Origin: RGIG5579 sp045602025 | GTDB taxonomy: Bacteria; Bacillota; Clostridia; Oscillospirales; SIG627 | DNA length: 23,215 nucleotides | Direction of reading: 5' to 3' | Assembly: GCA_045602025.1 (NCBI GenBank) | Contig: JAZSAT010000042.1 | Location: 1-23,215, forward strand | Part shown: positions 7,286 through 14,484 of the stretch, in pieces | Numbering within the stretch: position 1 is the stretch's first letter | Layout: every line of letters begins with the position of its first letter | Program-made: the position numbers and the translations under genes | Notes under the pieces: model-generated | Told to the model about the DNA's origin: nothing | The model's input: the letters and a program-made list of their open reading frames with translations, nothing else | The model's database searches: none

Positions 7286-7582
7286 ATGGCAATCCCAAGT
7301 TGGTTTGTGATTGTGATGGGAATGGGTACTGTTTTTATCGGTCTTGTTTGCATTGTTATTCTTTGCAAGATCCTTGGTGCAGTATGTTCTCTGCTTGGTA
7401 GCACATCTTCAGATTTGAAAGATACCGGTGCTCAGAAAGCAGCAACCGTTTCCGCTCAACAGAATGCTTTACCCTCTTTCCCCAATAGACAAGAAGTCGT
7501 TGCTGTGATCGGCGCTGTTATTGCTGAGGAATGCGGTGTGGATGTGGAAGCGATCCGCATCAAATCTATTAAAAGAATTTAA
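7286..7582 (+). CDS. Sodium-pumping decarboxylase gamma subunit (OadG family)
   Basis: Small membrane anchor of a biotin-dependent, sodium-translocating decarboxylase, 98 residues. It has one hydrophobic segment at about residues 6-32 with the family pattern VIVMGMGTVFIGLVCIVILCKI, shown here in part only, then a short soluble tail ending in VDVEAIRIKSIKRI. It is expected to hold the OadA carboxyltransferase to the membrane subunit OadB. A near-perfect ribosome binding site (AAAGGAGG) stands 7 bases before the ATG. It is the first gene of a four-gene unit with biotin carrier, OadB and OadA. Identity rests on the membrane-segment pattern and context, because gamma subunits are poorly conserved. 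Confidence 0.85.
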   Translation: MAIPSWFVIVMGMGTVFIGLVCIVILCKILGAVCSLLGSTSSDLKDTGAQKAATVSAQQNALPSFPNRQEVVAVIGAVIAEECGVDVEAIRIKSIKRI

Positions 7583-7602
7583 CAAAATTAAGGAGAACAA
7601 AA

Positions 7603-7965
7603 ATGAAAAAATATCGTGTTAATGTAAACGGAAATACTTATGAAGTTGAAATTGAATTGATCGACGCAGCACAAGCTGCAGCAGCTCCCGCTCCTGCTAC
7701 ACCAGTTGAAGCACCTGCACCCGCTCCCGCAGCAGCTCCTGTTTCCGGCGAGGGTGAAAGCGTCAATGCTCCCATGCCCGGTACCATTCTTGCTGTCAAT
7801 GTTGCACCCGGCCAGGCTGTAAAGAAGGGTGATGTCCTCTTTATTCTCGAAGCAATGAAAATGGAAAATGAAATCATGTCTCCAGTTGATGGTGTTGTGG
7901 GTACTGTAGCAATCACCAAGGGTGCCACCGTTGAATCCGGTGCTCTTCTTTGCACCATTGCGTAA
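7603..7965 (+). CDS. Biotin carboxyl carrier protein of the decarboxylase
   Basis: This 120-residue protein has a short N-terminal segment, a flexible Ala/Pro-rich linker (about residues 22-48) and a C-terminal biotinyl domain. The biotinylation motif is EAMKMEN with the acceptor Lys86, 34 residues from the end, as usual for this domain. It shuttles the carboxyl group removed from oxaloacetate by OadA to the membrane decarboxylase OadB. In enterobacterial enzymes the biotin domain is the C-terminus of OadA. Here OadA ends without one, so this separate carrier completes the complex. The ribosome binding site AAGGAG is well placed. It is co-transcribed with oadG (20 bases upstream) and oadB (10 bases downstream). 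Confidence 0.95.
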   Translation: MKKYRVNVNGNTYEVEIELIDAAQAAAAPAPATPVEAPAPAPAAAPVSGEGESVNAPMPGTILAVNVAPGQAVKKGDVLFILEAMKMENEIMSPVDGVVGTVAITKGATVESGALLCTIA

Positions 7966-7975
7966 GTTCAAAACT

Positions 7976-9625
7976 ATGAAGAAGTTATTACTTTTTGTCC
8001 TGTCTGCAATTCTTCTTATTTCTTCCCTTGCATGTCCTGTATTTGCAAAGGAAGAAAATGAAATTGCTGTAAAACAGGCTGAGATTATTGAAAACAACGG
8101 TCAGTTCACTTTGAAGATTACTTTGGAAAATCTGACCAATCAGTCCTTTACCGATGTACAGTGCTTGATCTATACCGATTTTTTTGATTCTGAAAAAATA
8201 GCGTTCAACGATAACTGTACCCTTGCAATGGCAGAAGCTCCTATTTACGGAGCAAATGCCAAAAAGCTTACCGCTCTCGGTGAAACAAGCTTTTTGTTCG
8301 AGCTTACAAAGTGTACCGACAAATACGCTGATCTCGACATCATTGTTGCATATCAATATGATACCGACACTGTTTTTGCAGGCGGTACCTATAACAGCGA
8401 CAATTTTGGGTTCGAAGAATTTGAGTCCATCTTGAAAAAGGAAGAGAAAGCTACTAAGCTTGATGTTATTGTAAACTTTCTAAAGCAGACCGGATTCTCC
8501 ATGATCAAAGAGAATTGGAAGGTTGTCGTAATGTTTTTAATCGCCTTTGTTTTGATCTATCTTGCGATCGTAAAAGGCTTCGAACCCCTGCTTCTCCTTC
8601 CCATCGCTTTTGGTATGCTACTTACCAATCTTCCCGGTGCTGAAATGTACCATCCCGAGCTCTTCGCTGACGGCCACATTCATTGGGAGATGTTTACGAC
8701 CATAGGCGCAGGTCTTCTTGACTACCTCTACTTGGGTATCAAACTTGGAATCTATCCTTGCCTGATCTTTCTTGGAATCGGTGCAATGACCGATTTCGGT
8801 CCCCTGATTGCAAACCCCAAGAGCCTGATTCTCGGCGCTGCTGCACAGTTTGGTATCTTCATTACCTATTTTGGTGCAACAAAGCTTGGTTTCAGTCCTC
8901 TAGAAGCGAGCTCCAGCGGTATTATCGGCGGTGCTGACGGCCCTACCGCAATTTTTGTTACTTCAAAACTTGCTCCTCACCTGCTTGGACCTATTGCCGT
9001 TGCCGCTTACTCTTATATGGCTCTTGTTCCTTTCATTCAACCTCCCATTATGAAGGCTCTTACCACTAAGAAGGAACGGGCGATCGTTATGAAAGAGCTT
9101 CGCACTGTCAGCCGTGTCGAAAAGCTTCTCTTCCCCATTGCGGTTACCGTATTTGTTTCACTTCTTGTTCCTTCTGCAGCTCCTCTCGTAGGTTGTCTGA
9201 TGCTCGGTAATCTCTTCCGTGAAAGCGGAGTAGTTGACCGTATTGCAAAAGCAGCTCAGAATGAATTAATGAATATCGTTACCATTTTCCTCGGAATCTC
9301 TGTTGGTGCTACCGCAACCGCGGAAGCCTTCCTCGATCTGAACACGCTGAAGATCCTTGCTATGGGTATTATAGCATTCAGCTTTGGTACCGCAGCTGGC
9401 GTTCTTCTTGCGAAATTCATGAACCTATTCCTGAAGAACAAGATCAATCCCTTGATCGGTTCTGCCGGAGTTTCTGCTGTGCCTATGGCAGCTCGTGTGT
9501 CTCAAAGTGTTGGACAAAAAGAAAATCCCTCCAATTTCCTTTTGATGCACGCCATGGGTCCCAATGTTGCCGGTGTTATCGGTTCCGCGATCGCCGCCGG
9601 TGTCTTGATCGCACTCTTTGGTTAA
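7976..9625 (+). CDS. Sodium-pumping oxaloacetate decarboxylase beta subunit with N-terminal secreted-type domain
   Basis: The C-terminal part, from about residue 163 to 549, is a full OadB: the membrane subunit that decarboxylates carboxybiotin and exports sodium. It keeps GIIGGADGPTAIF with the sodium-site Asp321, plus GVSAVPMAARV and NFLLMHAMGPNVAGVIGS near the end. Before it sit a signal peptide (residues 1-24, MKKLLLF...CPVFA) and about 120 residues of beta-rich sequence (for example GQFTLKITLENLTNQSFTD) with no hydrophobic stretch, then a charged linker. Typical OadB proteins have 375-430 residues; this one has 549. ATG 7976 is chosen because it begins the signal peptide. No clear ribosome binding site precedes it, so it may depend on coupling to the carrier gene. 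Confidence 0.93.
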   Translation: MKKLLLFVLSAILLISSLACPVFAKEENEIAVKQAEIIENNGQFTLKITLENLTNQSFTDVQCLIYTDFFDSEKIAFNDNCTLAMAEAPIYGANAKKLTALGETSFLFELTKCTDKYADLDIIVAYQYDTDTVFAGGTYNSDNFGFEEFESILKKEEKATKLDVIVNFLKQTGFSMIKENWKVVVMFLIAFVLIYLAIVKGFEPLLLLPIAFGMLLTNLPGAEMYHPELFADGHIHWEMFTTIGAGLLDYLYLGIKLGIYPCLIFLGIGAMTDFGPLIANPKSLILGAAAQFGIFITYFGATKLGFSPLEASSSGIIGGADGPTAIFVTSKLAPHLLGPIAVAAYSYMALVPFIQPPIMKALTTKKERAIVMKELRTVSRVEKLLFPIAVTVFVSLLVPSAAPLVGCLMLGNLFRESGVVDRIAKAAQNELMNIVTIFLGISVGATATAEAFLDLNTLKILAMGIIAFSFGTAAGVLLAKFMNLFLKNKINPLIGSAGVSAVPMAARVSQSVGQKENPSNFLLMHAMGPNVAGVIGSAIAAGVLIALFG

Positions 9626-9637
9626 TAGGAGAAAATT

Positions 9638-11074
9638 ATGTCTGAAAAGAAACTATTTATTACAGATACTATCCTTCGTGATGCTCATCAGTCCCAGGCA
9701 GCCACCAGAATGAAGCTGGAGGATATGCTTCCTGCTTGCGAGATCCTTGACAAGATCGGTTATTGGTCTCTCGAGTGTTGGGGCGGTGCTACCTTCGACT
9801 CTTGTATGAGATTCTTGAAGGAGGATCCTTGGGAAAGACTTCGCACACTGAAAAAGGCTCTTCCCAACACAAAACTCCAAATGCTCTTCCGCGGCCAGAA
9901 TATTCTTGGTTACAAGCACTATGCTGACGATGTTGTAGATGCCTTTGTTCGTAAATCCATTGAAAACGGTATTGATGTTGTTCGTGTATTTGATGCACTC
10001 AATGACACCAGAAACCTGAAGCAAGCAGTTGACTCCGTAAAAAATTACGGTGGAATTTGTGAGGTAGCGATCAGCTACACCACAAGCCCTGTACACAATC
10101 AGGAGTATTTTGTAACTCTTGCAAAGAAGATCGAAGAAATGGGTGCCGATGTAATTTGTATTAAGGATATGGCAAACCTCCTCCTTCCCTTTGAAGCTTA
10201 TGAGCTTGTAAAAGCTTTGAAGAGTGCTGTTTCCTGTCCTTTACATCTTCACACTCACAATACTACCGGTACCGGTGATATGACAAACCTTATGGCCGCT
10301 CAGGCAGGTGTTGATATTGTTGACTGTGCACTCTCCCCCCTTGCAAACGGAACCTCGCAGCCCGCTACAGAAGCTCTTGTTGCAACCTTAAAGGGTACCG
10401 AGCGCGATACCGGACTTGACCTCGAACTGATGGCAAAGGCTGCTGCACACTTCCGCGGCGTTGCTGATAAGCTGAAAGAAGAAAAGATCCTGGATCCCAA
10501 GGTTTTGAATGTAGATACCAAAACGCTTCTTTATCAGGTTCCCGGCGGTATGCTTTCCAACCTTCTTTCTCAGCTAAAGCAGCAAGGGGCTGAAGATAAA
10601 TATTATGAAGTTCTTGCAGAGATTCCCCGCGTTCGCAAAGACTGCGGTTATCCCCCCCTTGTTACTCCCACCAGCCAGATTGTTGGTACTCAGGCAGTTC
10701 TCAATGTGCTTATGGGCGAAAGATACAAAATGATCTCCAAGGAAACAAAGGGTATGCTCCGCGGCGAATACGGTCAGCTTCCTGCCCCTGTTAATGAAGA
10801 GGTCAGAAAGAAAGCAATTGGAGATGATGAAGTCATCACCTGTCGCCCCGCTGATCTCCTTTCTCCCGAGCTTGAACAGTACAAGAAAGAAGCCGGAGAT
10901 CTTGCAAAGTGTGAGGAGGATGTTCTTTCCTACGCTCTCTTCCCACAGGTTGCCGGTAAGTTTCTTGAAGAAAGAAATGCTGGAGCCCAAAAGAAAGAGA
11001 TTGCCGAAAAAAACTCAGACCCCAATGCAATCAGAGAGCTTTTTATTGATGATACAACAGTAACCGCTCTTTAA
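9638..11074 (+). CDS. oadA: Oxaloacetate decarboxylase alpha subunit (carboxyltransferase)
   Basis: This 478-residue carboxyltransferase of the HMGL-like/PYC_OADA family moves the C4 carboxyl of oxaloacetate to biotin, giving pyruvate. Active-site and metal residues are visible: Asp15 in DTILRDAHQS, Lys176 in VICIKDMAN, and His205/His207 in LHLHTHNTTGTGD. The conserved domain continues to about residue 460. The protein ends there, without the biotinyl domain found in enterobacterial OadA, which fits the separate carrier encoded two genes upstream. AGGAG (9627-9631) lies 6 bases before the ATG, and the gap to oadB is 12 bases. Pyruvate carboxylase subunit B is a close relative, but OadB and OadG next door point to the sodium pump. 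Confidence 0.95.
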   Translation: MSEKKLFITDTILRDAHQSQAATRMKLEDMLPACEILDKIGYWSLECWGGATFDSCMRFLKEDPWERLRTLKKALPNTKLQMLFRGQNILGYKHYADDVVDAFVRKSIENGIDVVRVFDALNDTRNLKQAVDSVKNYGGICEVAISYTTSPVHNQEYFVTLAKKIEEMGADVICIKDMANLLLPFEAYELVKALKSAVSCPLHLHTHNTTGTGDMTNLMAAQAGVDIVDCALSPLANGTSQPATEALVATLKGTERDTGLDLELMAKAAAHFRGVADKLKEEKILDPKVLNVDTKTLLYQVPGGMLSNLLSQLKQQGAEDKYYEVLAEIPRVRKDCGYPPLVTPTSQIVGTQAVLNVLMGERYKMISKETKGMLRGEYGQLPAPVNEEVRKKAIGDDEVITCRPADLLSPELEQYKKEAGDLAKCEEDVLSYALFPQVAGKFLEERNAGAQKKEIAEKNSDPNAIRELFIDDTTVTAL

Positions 11075-11076
11075 TT

Positions 11077-11108
11077 AAAAAAAGCAGTGCAAATGCACTG
11101 CTTTTTTT
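11077..11108. terminator. Bidirectional terminator between oadA and the YjjG-like gene
   Basis: A 7-bp stem (GCAGTGC 11084-11090 with GCACTGC 11095-11101) closes loop AAAT, flanked by seven A on the left and seven T on the right. It overlaps the last codon of the convergent phosphatase gene. Confidence 0.94.
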
Positions 11109-11802
11109 ATATAATCTTTTTAATTTCAGTTAATTCTTTTATGTAAAAATCAATTTTTGTATTTTGCGGCAAGCCTTTTTTCTTCTTATCAAAAAAACAG
11201 GTTTTCAGTCCAAAATCAGTTGCGCCTTTTATATCAGAGGATAAAGAATCCCCGATCATTAATATATTTTCAGGAAGAATGTCTTCGTTTTCTTTTCTCA
11301 AAATTGAAAAACAGTACTCAAAAAACTCCTTTGATGGCTTAGAAGCACCGATTTTTTCGGAAATAAAGAAATCTTTGAAATAATGCTCCATTTTTCCTAT
11401 TCTTAATCGGTTGATTTGCTGTTCAAAAGGGCCGTTACTTGCGGCATATAGCGGATATTTTTTTGACAAATAACAAAGCACATCCACTGCTCCTTTAACA
11501 GGAATTGCACTGTTAAAAAGCTCTCCTCTGAAATAATTTTCAAACACTTCCCCATCAAAATTGATTTCTAAAGCCTCAAAAATTAAATTCCAACGAATCT
11601 CTTTTAATCTTGTAAAAGTTAGACTTCCTTTTTCAAGCTCGGACCAAAGATGAGTGTTAATCTTCAAAAAGGTTTGGTACATTTCTTCCCGATACGGAGG
11701 AAATCCGAACTTTTGAAAGCCGGACCTCATAGACTCTTTTACATAGGCATCAAAATCCAAAATCGTGTCATCAATGTCAATAAAAACAGCTTTTATACCC
11801 AT
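11107..11802 (-). CDS. HAD-family noncanonical pyrimidine nucleotidase (YjjG-like)
   Basis: This 231-residue haloacid dehalogenase-superfamily phosphatase shows all four motifs: FIDIDDTILDFD near the N-terminus (nucleophile and acid Asp), AASNG (motif II), ASKPSKEFF with the motif III Lys, and MIGDSLSSDIKGA (motif IV). The DIDDTILDFD form and an alpha-helical cap between motifs I and II are typical of the YjjG/YfnB group, which dephosphorylates noncanonical pyrimidine nucleotides. The exact substrate here is unproven. Its ATG shares one base with the stop of the methyltransferase gene upstream (TAATG), so translation is probably coupled and both share one promoter. Confidence 0.86.
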   Translation of the reverse strand: MGIKAVFIDIDDTILDFDAYVKESMRSGFQKFGFPPYREEMYQTFLKINTHLWSELEKGSLTFTRLKEIRWNLIFEALEINFDGEVFENYFRGELFNSAIPVKGAVDVLCYLSKKYPLYAASNGPFEQQINRLRIGKMEHYFKDFFISEKIGASKPSKEFFEYCFSILRKENEDILPENILMIGDSLSSDIKGATDFGLKTCFFDKKKKGLPQNTKIDFYIKELTEIKKII

Positions 11803-13169
11803 TAGTTTTTATCCTTTTTCAGACTTAAAAATGCAATACATTCCACATGACTTGTTCTCGGAAAAAGATCAACAGGCTGTATAGAACCGTAGTGATAACC
11901 AAGAGCAGTAAACCGTGCAAGATCTCTTGCAAAGGTATCAGGTCCGCATGAAATGTATAAAATATTTTCAATTTTATGATTCGATATATCCTGAATTAAT
12001 TCTGAAGCAAGACCTTTTCGAGGAGGGTCCAAAATGATGAGAGGATTTTTCGCTTTTTTTTCGCTTATGATATGAAAAGCGTCTTTTGCATCACCGCAGA
12101 AAAATTCTGCATTTTCAATACCGTTGGCAATTGCATTTTCTTTTGCATCCTTCACTGCAGCATCAATAATTTCAACGCCTACGATCGGGCATTTTGCATT
12201 GGAAGACAAGGAAATAGAGCCGATTCCGCAATAAAGATCGATCAAAAGGTCGAATTTCTCAAGCTTTGCCATTTGAAAGGCTGTTTTATATAAAAGTTCT
12301 GTTGCATCGTGGTTGATCTGATAAAAAGATAAGGGCGATATCATAAATCTTTTATCACATAGAACATCATTAATTTTTTCTTCGCCCCAAACAAGTCTTT
12401 GCTTTTTACCGAGAATAACATTGTTATTCTCATTTTGGATGTTAAAACTGATGCTTTTGATTTTAGGAAATCGATGAATAACAGATGATATAAACTGTTT
12501 TTCATTCGGGAATGAATCTTCTCGCAAAACAAGACAAAGCATAATTTCATTTGTTGCCTTTCCGATTCTTAAATAAATATGCCTTAAAAGCCCGGAATGC
12601 TCCACTTCGTTATAAGGAACGATGTTGTTTTTTGAAAAATATTCACACAAAAAATTCGTAATTTCTGAGAAAGACGGATCCTGGATATCACAATGATCAA
12701 TTTCGCACACCTTATGTGTCTTAGGTGTAAAAAAGCCACATACAACTCGACCGTCCTTAGAATATGAAAGCGGAAATTGACCTTTATTACGATAAGAAGA
12801 AATCTGATTTGTAGATAAAACCGGAAGCACATTCACACCGTCAAGTCCCGCTTTACGGAAACAATCCTCAACAAAAGCTTGTTTTAAAGATTTTTCGTAA
12901 GCATAATCAATATGTTGAAAAGTACAGCCACCGCATTGACGATTGTGATGACATTTTGGTTCTGTTCGATATTCAGAAGATTCGAGCATTTCCTCGATTC
13001 TCGCAATATAATAATTCTTTGCGCATTTAATGATGCGAATCTTTACTTTATCACCTGCAACACCATTTTGCACAAAAATTACAGCTCCGAAAACTTTACA
13101 AACACCGAAGCCAAGCATATTGGTATCTATGATTTCTGCTTCTAAAACTTGATTCTTTTGAAAATTCAT
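11802..13169 (-). CDS. 23S rRNA (uracil-5-)-methyltransferase, RlmCD/RlmD type
   Basis: SAM-dependent 5-methyluridine RNA methyltransferase of 455 residues. An N-terminal TRAM domain (about 1-58) is followed by an iron-sulfur cluster site (C73, C79, C82 in CHHNRQCGGC, with C160 as likely fourth ligand), a SAM-binding motif DLYCGIGSISL, the catalytic Cys408 in SCGPDTFARDL and the base Glu443 in HVEC. All residues needed for activity are present. Firmicute members include RlmCD, which modifies two 23S rRNA uridines, while others act on tRNA, so the target is not certain. GGTGGGA stands before the ATG, and a near-consensus promoter lies 30-60 bases upstream. It overlaps the phosphatase gene downstream by one base. 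Confidence 0.92.
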   Translation of the reverse strand: MNFQKNQVLEAEIIDTNMLGFGVCKVFGAVIFVQNGVAGDKVKIRIIKCAKNYYIARIEEMLESSEYRTEPKCHHNRQCGGCTFQHIDYAYEKSLKQAFVEDCFRKAGLDGVNVLPVLSTNQISSYRNKGQFPLSYSKDGRVVCGFFTPKTHKVCEIDHCDIQDPSFSEITNFLCEYFSKNNIVPYNEVEHSGLLRHIYLRIGKATNEIMLCLVLREDSFPNEKQFISSVIHRFPKIKSISFNIQNENNNVILGKKQRLVWGEEKINDVLCDKRFMISPLSFYQINHDATELLYKTAFQMAKLEKFDLLIDLYCGIGSISLSSNAKCPIVGVEIIDAAVKDAKENAIANGIENAEFFCGDAKDAFHIISEKKAKNPLIILDPPRKGLASELIQDISNHKIENILYISCGPDTFARDLARFTALGYHYGSIQPVDLFPRTSHVECIAFLSLKKDKN

Positions 13170-13200
13170 TTTATCCCACCGAATTTCGATTTATAGCAAA

Positions 13201-13229
13201 ATTTTATCATATTTTATCGTAAAAGTCAA
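13201..13229 (-). promoter_or_regulatory. Sigma-A promoter of the methyltransferase-phosphatase operon
   Basis: Read on the minus strand: TTGACT (13229-13224), 17 bp, TAAAAT (13206-13201). Its -35 box lies only 9 bp from the -35 box of the divergent TSCPD-gene promoter. Confidence 0.82.
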
Positions 13230-13238
13230 AAAGATGTG

Positions 13239-13267
13239 TTGAATTTATCTTCTTTTTTTGCTATACT
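13239..13267 (+). promoter_or_regulatory. Sigma-A promoter of the TSCPD-domain gene
   Basis: TTGAAT (13239-13244), 17 bp, TATACT (13262-13267). The predicted start near 13274 leaves a short leader with GGAGG at 13288-13292. Confidence 0.8.
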
Positions 13268-13296
13268 GTATCAAGAAAATTCGATCGGAGGAAGAT

Positions 13297-13554
13297 ATGC
13301 AGTTTCAATATAAAACAAAAGGAACCTGTTCTCAGGCAATTCAATTTGATATTGAAGAAGATGTCGTTAAAAATATTTCTTTTTATGGCGGATGTAACGG
13401 AAATTTGAAAGCAATTGCAAAGCTTGTAGACGGTATGACCGTTGATGAAATTGAAAAAAAACTTAAGGGAAACACTTGCGGTTTTCGTTCTACCTCCTGT
13501 GCTGATCAGTTGGCAGTCGCCGTCAGAGAAGCAGCGAATAAAATGAAAAAATAA
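13297..13554 (+). CDS. TSCPD-domain protein (TIGR03905-like), function unknown
   Basis: This 85-residue protein consists of a single TSCPD domain. The domain is otherwise seen mainly at the C-terminus of B12-dependent ribonucleotide reductases and as small stand-alone proteins. Conserved features seen are GTCSQAIQF, FYGGCNGNLKAIAKLVDGM and STSCADQLAVAV, with paired cysteines that could bind metal or act in thiol chemistry (inference). ATG 13297 is chosen because GGAGG (13288-13292) fits it; an in-frame upstream start lacks a site. The gene is transcribed alone from its own promoter and closed by a hairpin. No partner gene is adjacent, so the context does not reveal its role. Confidence 0.85.
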   Translation: MQFQYKTKGTCSQAIQFDIEEDVVKNISFYGGCNGNLKAIAKLVDGMTVDEIEKKLKGNTCGFRSTSCADQLAVAVREAANKMKK

Positions 13555-13555
13555 G

Positions 13556-13588
13556 AAAAGGCCTTGATTTCAAATCAAGGCCTTTTTT
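13556..13588. terminator. Bidirectional terminator between the TSCPD gene and dapB
   Basis: A stem GGCCTTGAT (13560-13568) pairs with ATCAAGGCC (13574-13582) around a 5-nt loop, with AAAA before and TTTTTT after. It is stronger on the plus strand. Confidence 0.92.
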
Positions 13589-13594
13589 ATAGGT

Positions 13595-14350
13595 TTAGTC
13601 TTCATCAAAGAAGATATCCTTCATACTGTAAGCACCGGCATCTTTTCCGACTACAAATTGTGCCGCGCAAATTGCGCCGTTAGCCAAAATCTCGCGTGAT
13701 TGTGCAGAATGGGAGATCGTAACCACTTCGCCGCTTCCTGCAAAGATTACATCGTGTTCACCTACGATGGTACCGCCGCGAACCGCGTGAATACCGATCT
13801 CATTCCTCGTTCTTTTTCCGCAAATACCGCTTCTTCCGTGGACATACTCCGCCTTAACCGGAAGAACGGATCTGATTTCATTGGCAAGCATAAAAGCAGT
13901 TCCGGAGGGAGAATCAACCTTTTGGTTGTGGTGCTTTTCAATGATTTCTATGTCAAAATCAGGAAGCATTTTTGCTGCTTTTTTGGCAAGCTGACAAATC
14001 AGATTCACACCGAGAGACATATTGGCAGAGCGAAAGACAGGAATAGATTTCTCTGCCTCCTCAATCAAACAAAGCTCATCGTTATCAAAACCTGTTGTAG
14101 CAATGACAGCGGGAATTTTTTTGCTTTTAGCAAAATCCAAAACACTGCTGATAGCAGTATGAAAAGAAAAATCAATAATTACATCGATGTCTTCCTGTAC
14201 CAAAGAACAATCGGCATATACGGGAAAGTCACACTCCGGCAGTGTAGGATCAACACCGGCTACTACCTGTATATCAGGATTGTCCTTACATTGAGCTGCA
14301 ACAACCTTCCCCATTCTTCCGCCGCAACCGGTCAATAAAACTTTTAACAT
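13595..14350 (-). CDS. dapB: 4-hydroxy-tetrahydrodipicolinate reductase
   Basis: DapB reduces 4-hydroxy-tetrahydrodipicolinate with NAD(P)H in the diaminopimelate/lysine pathway, which supplies peptidoglycan. The 251-residue product shows the N-terminal Rossmann motif TGCGGRMGK and the substrate-binding motif EKHHNQKVDSPSGTA (Glu138, catalytic His140/His141 region), plus HAVRGGTIVGEH. Length is normal for the family. AGAAAGG precedes the ATG. It stands as a single gene, not beside dapA, between a bidirectional terminator and the queA promoter region. In spore formers its substrate pool is shared with dipicolinate synthesis. Its predicted promoter lies beyond the queA promoter, giving a leader of about 80 nt. 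Confidence 0.96.
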   Translation of the reverse strand: MLKVLLTGCGGRMGKVVAAQCKDNPDIQVVAGVDPTLPECDFPVYADCSLVQEDIDVIIDFSFHTAISSVLDFAKSKKIPAVIATTGFDNDELCLIEEAEKSIPVFRSANMSLGVNLICQLAKKAAKMLPDFDIEIIEKHHNQKVDSPSGTAFMLANEIRSVLPVKAEYVHGRSGICGKRTRNEIGIHAVRGGTIVGEHDVIFAGSGEVVTISHSAQSREILANGAICAAQFVVGKDAGAYSMKDIFFDED

Positions 14351-14383
14351 AATAAATGCCTTTCTAAAACTTAAACAAAACAG

Positions 14384-14412
14384 TTGAAAAAAAATATAAA
14401 ATAGTTTATACT
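14384..14412 (+). promoter_or_regulatory. Sigma-A promoter of the queA operon
   Basis: TTGAAA (14384-14389), 17 bp, TATACT (14407-14412). The predicted start near 14419 leaves a leader of about 65 nt to the queA ATG. Confidence 0.78.
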
Positions 14413-14436
14413 GTATATAAGTTTAATTTTTTTATA

Positions 14437-14465
14437 ATAATAGCATTTTTTGCATTGAAAGTCAA
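14437..14465 (-). promoter_or_regulatory. Sigma-A promoter of dapB
   Basis: Read on the minus strand: TTGACT (14465-14460), 17 bp, TATTAT (14442-14437). The predicted start near 14430 runs leftward through the queA promoter. I found no better candidate closer to dapB. Confidence 0.65.
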
Positions 14466-14484
14466 ATCTTTTAAGGGAAAAATT

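Noticed and set aside
7675..7740. Short repeat-like GCA/CCT-rich tract in the biotin carrier gene
   Set aside because: It encodes the normal Ala/Pro-rich flexible linker of biotin carriers and is not a DNA repeat element.
8015..8050. Lipoprotein signal (SLAC) in the OadB leader
   Set aside because: The residue three before the Cys is Ser, not the usual Leu; cleavage after VFA by signal peptidase I fits better, though lipidation is not excluded.
13700..14338. 212-codon plus-strand frame opposite dapB
   Set aside because: Fully antisense to dapB with conserved motifs, and no promoter or ribosome binding site of its own.
14413..14484. Riboswitch in the queA leader or the dapB leader (lysine or preQ1 type)
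   Set aside because: Both leaders are short, AT-rich and lack the stems or conserved cores of known lysine or preQ1 riboswitches.
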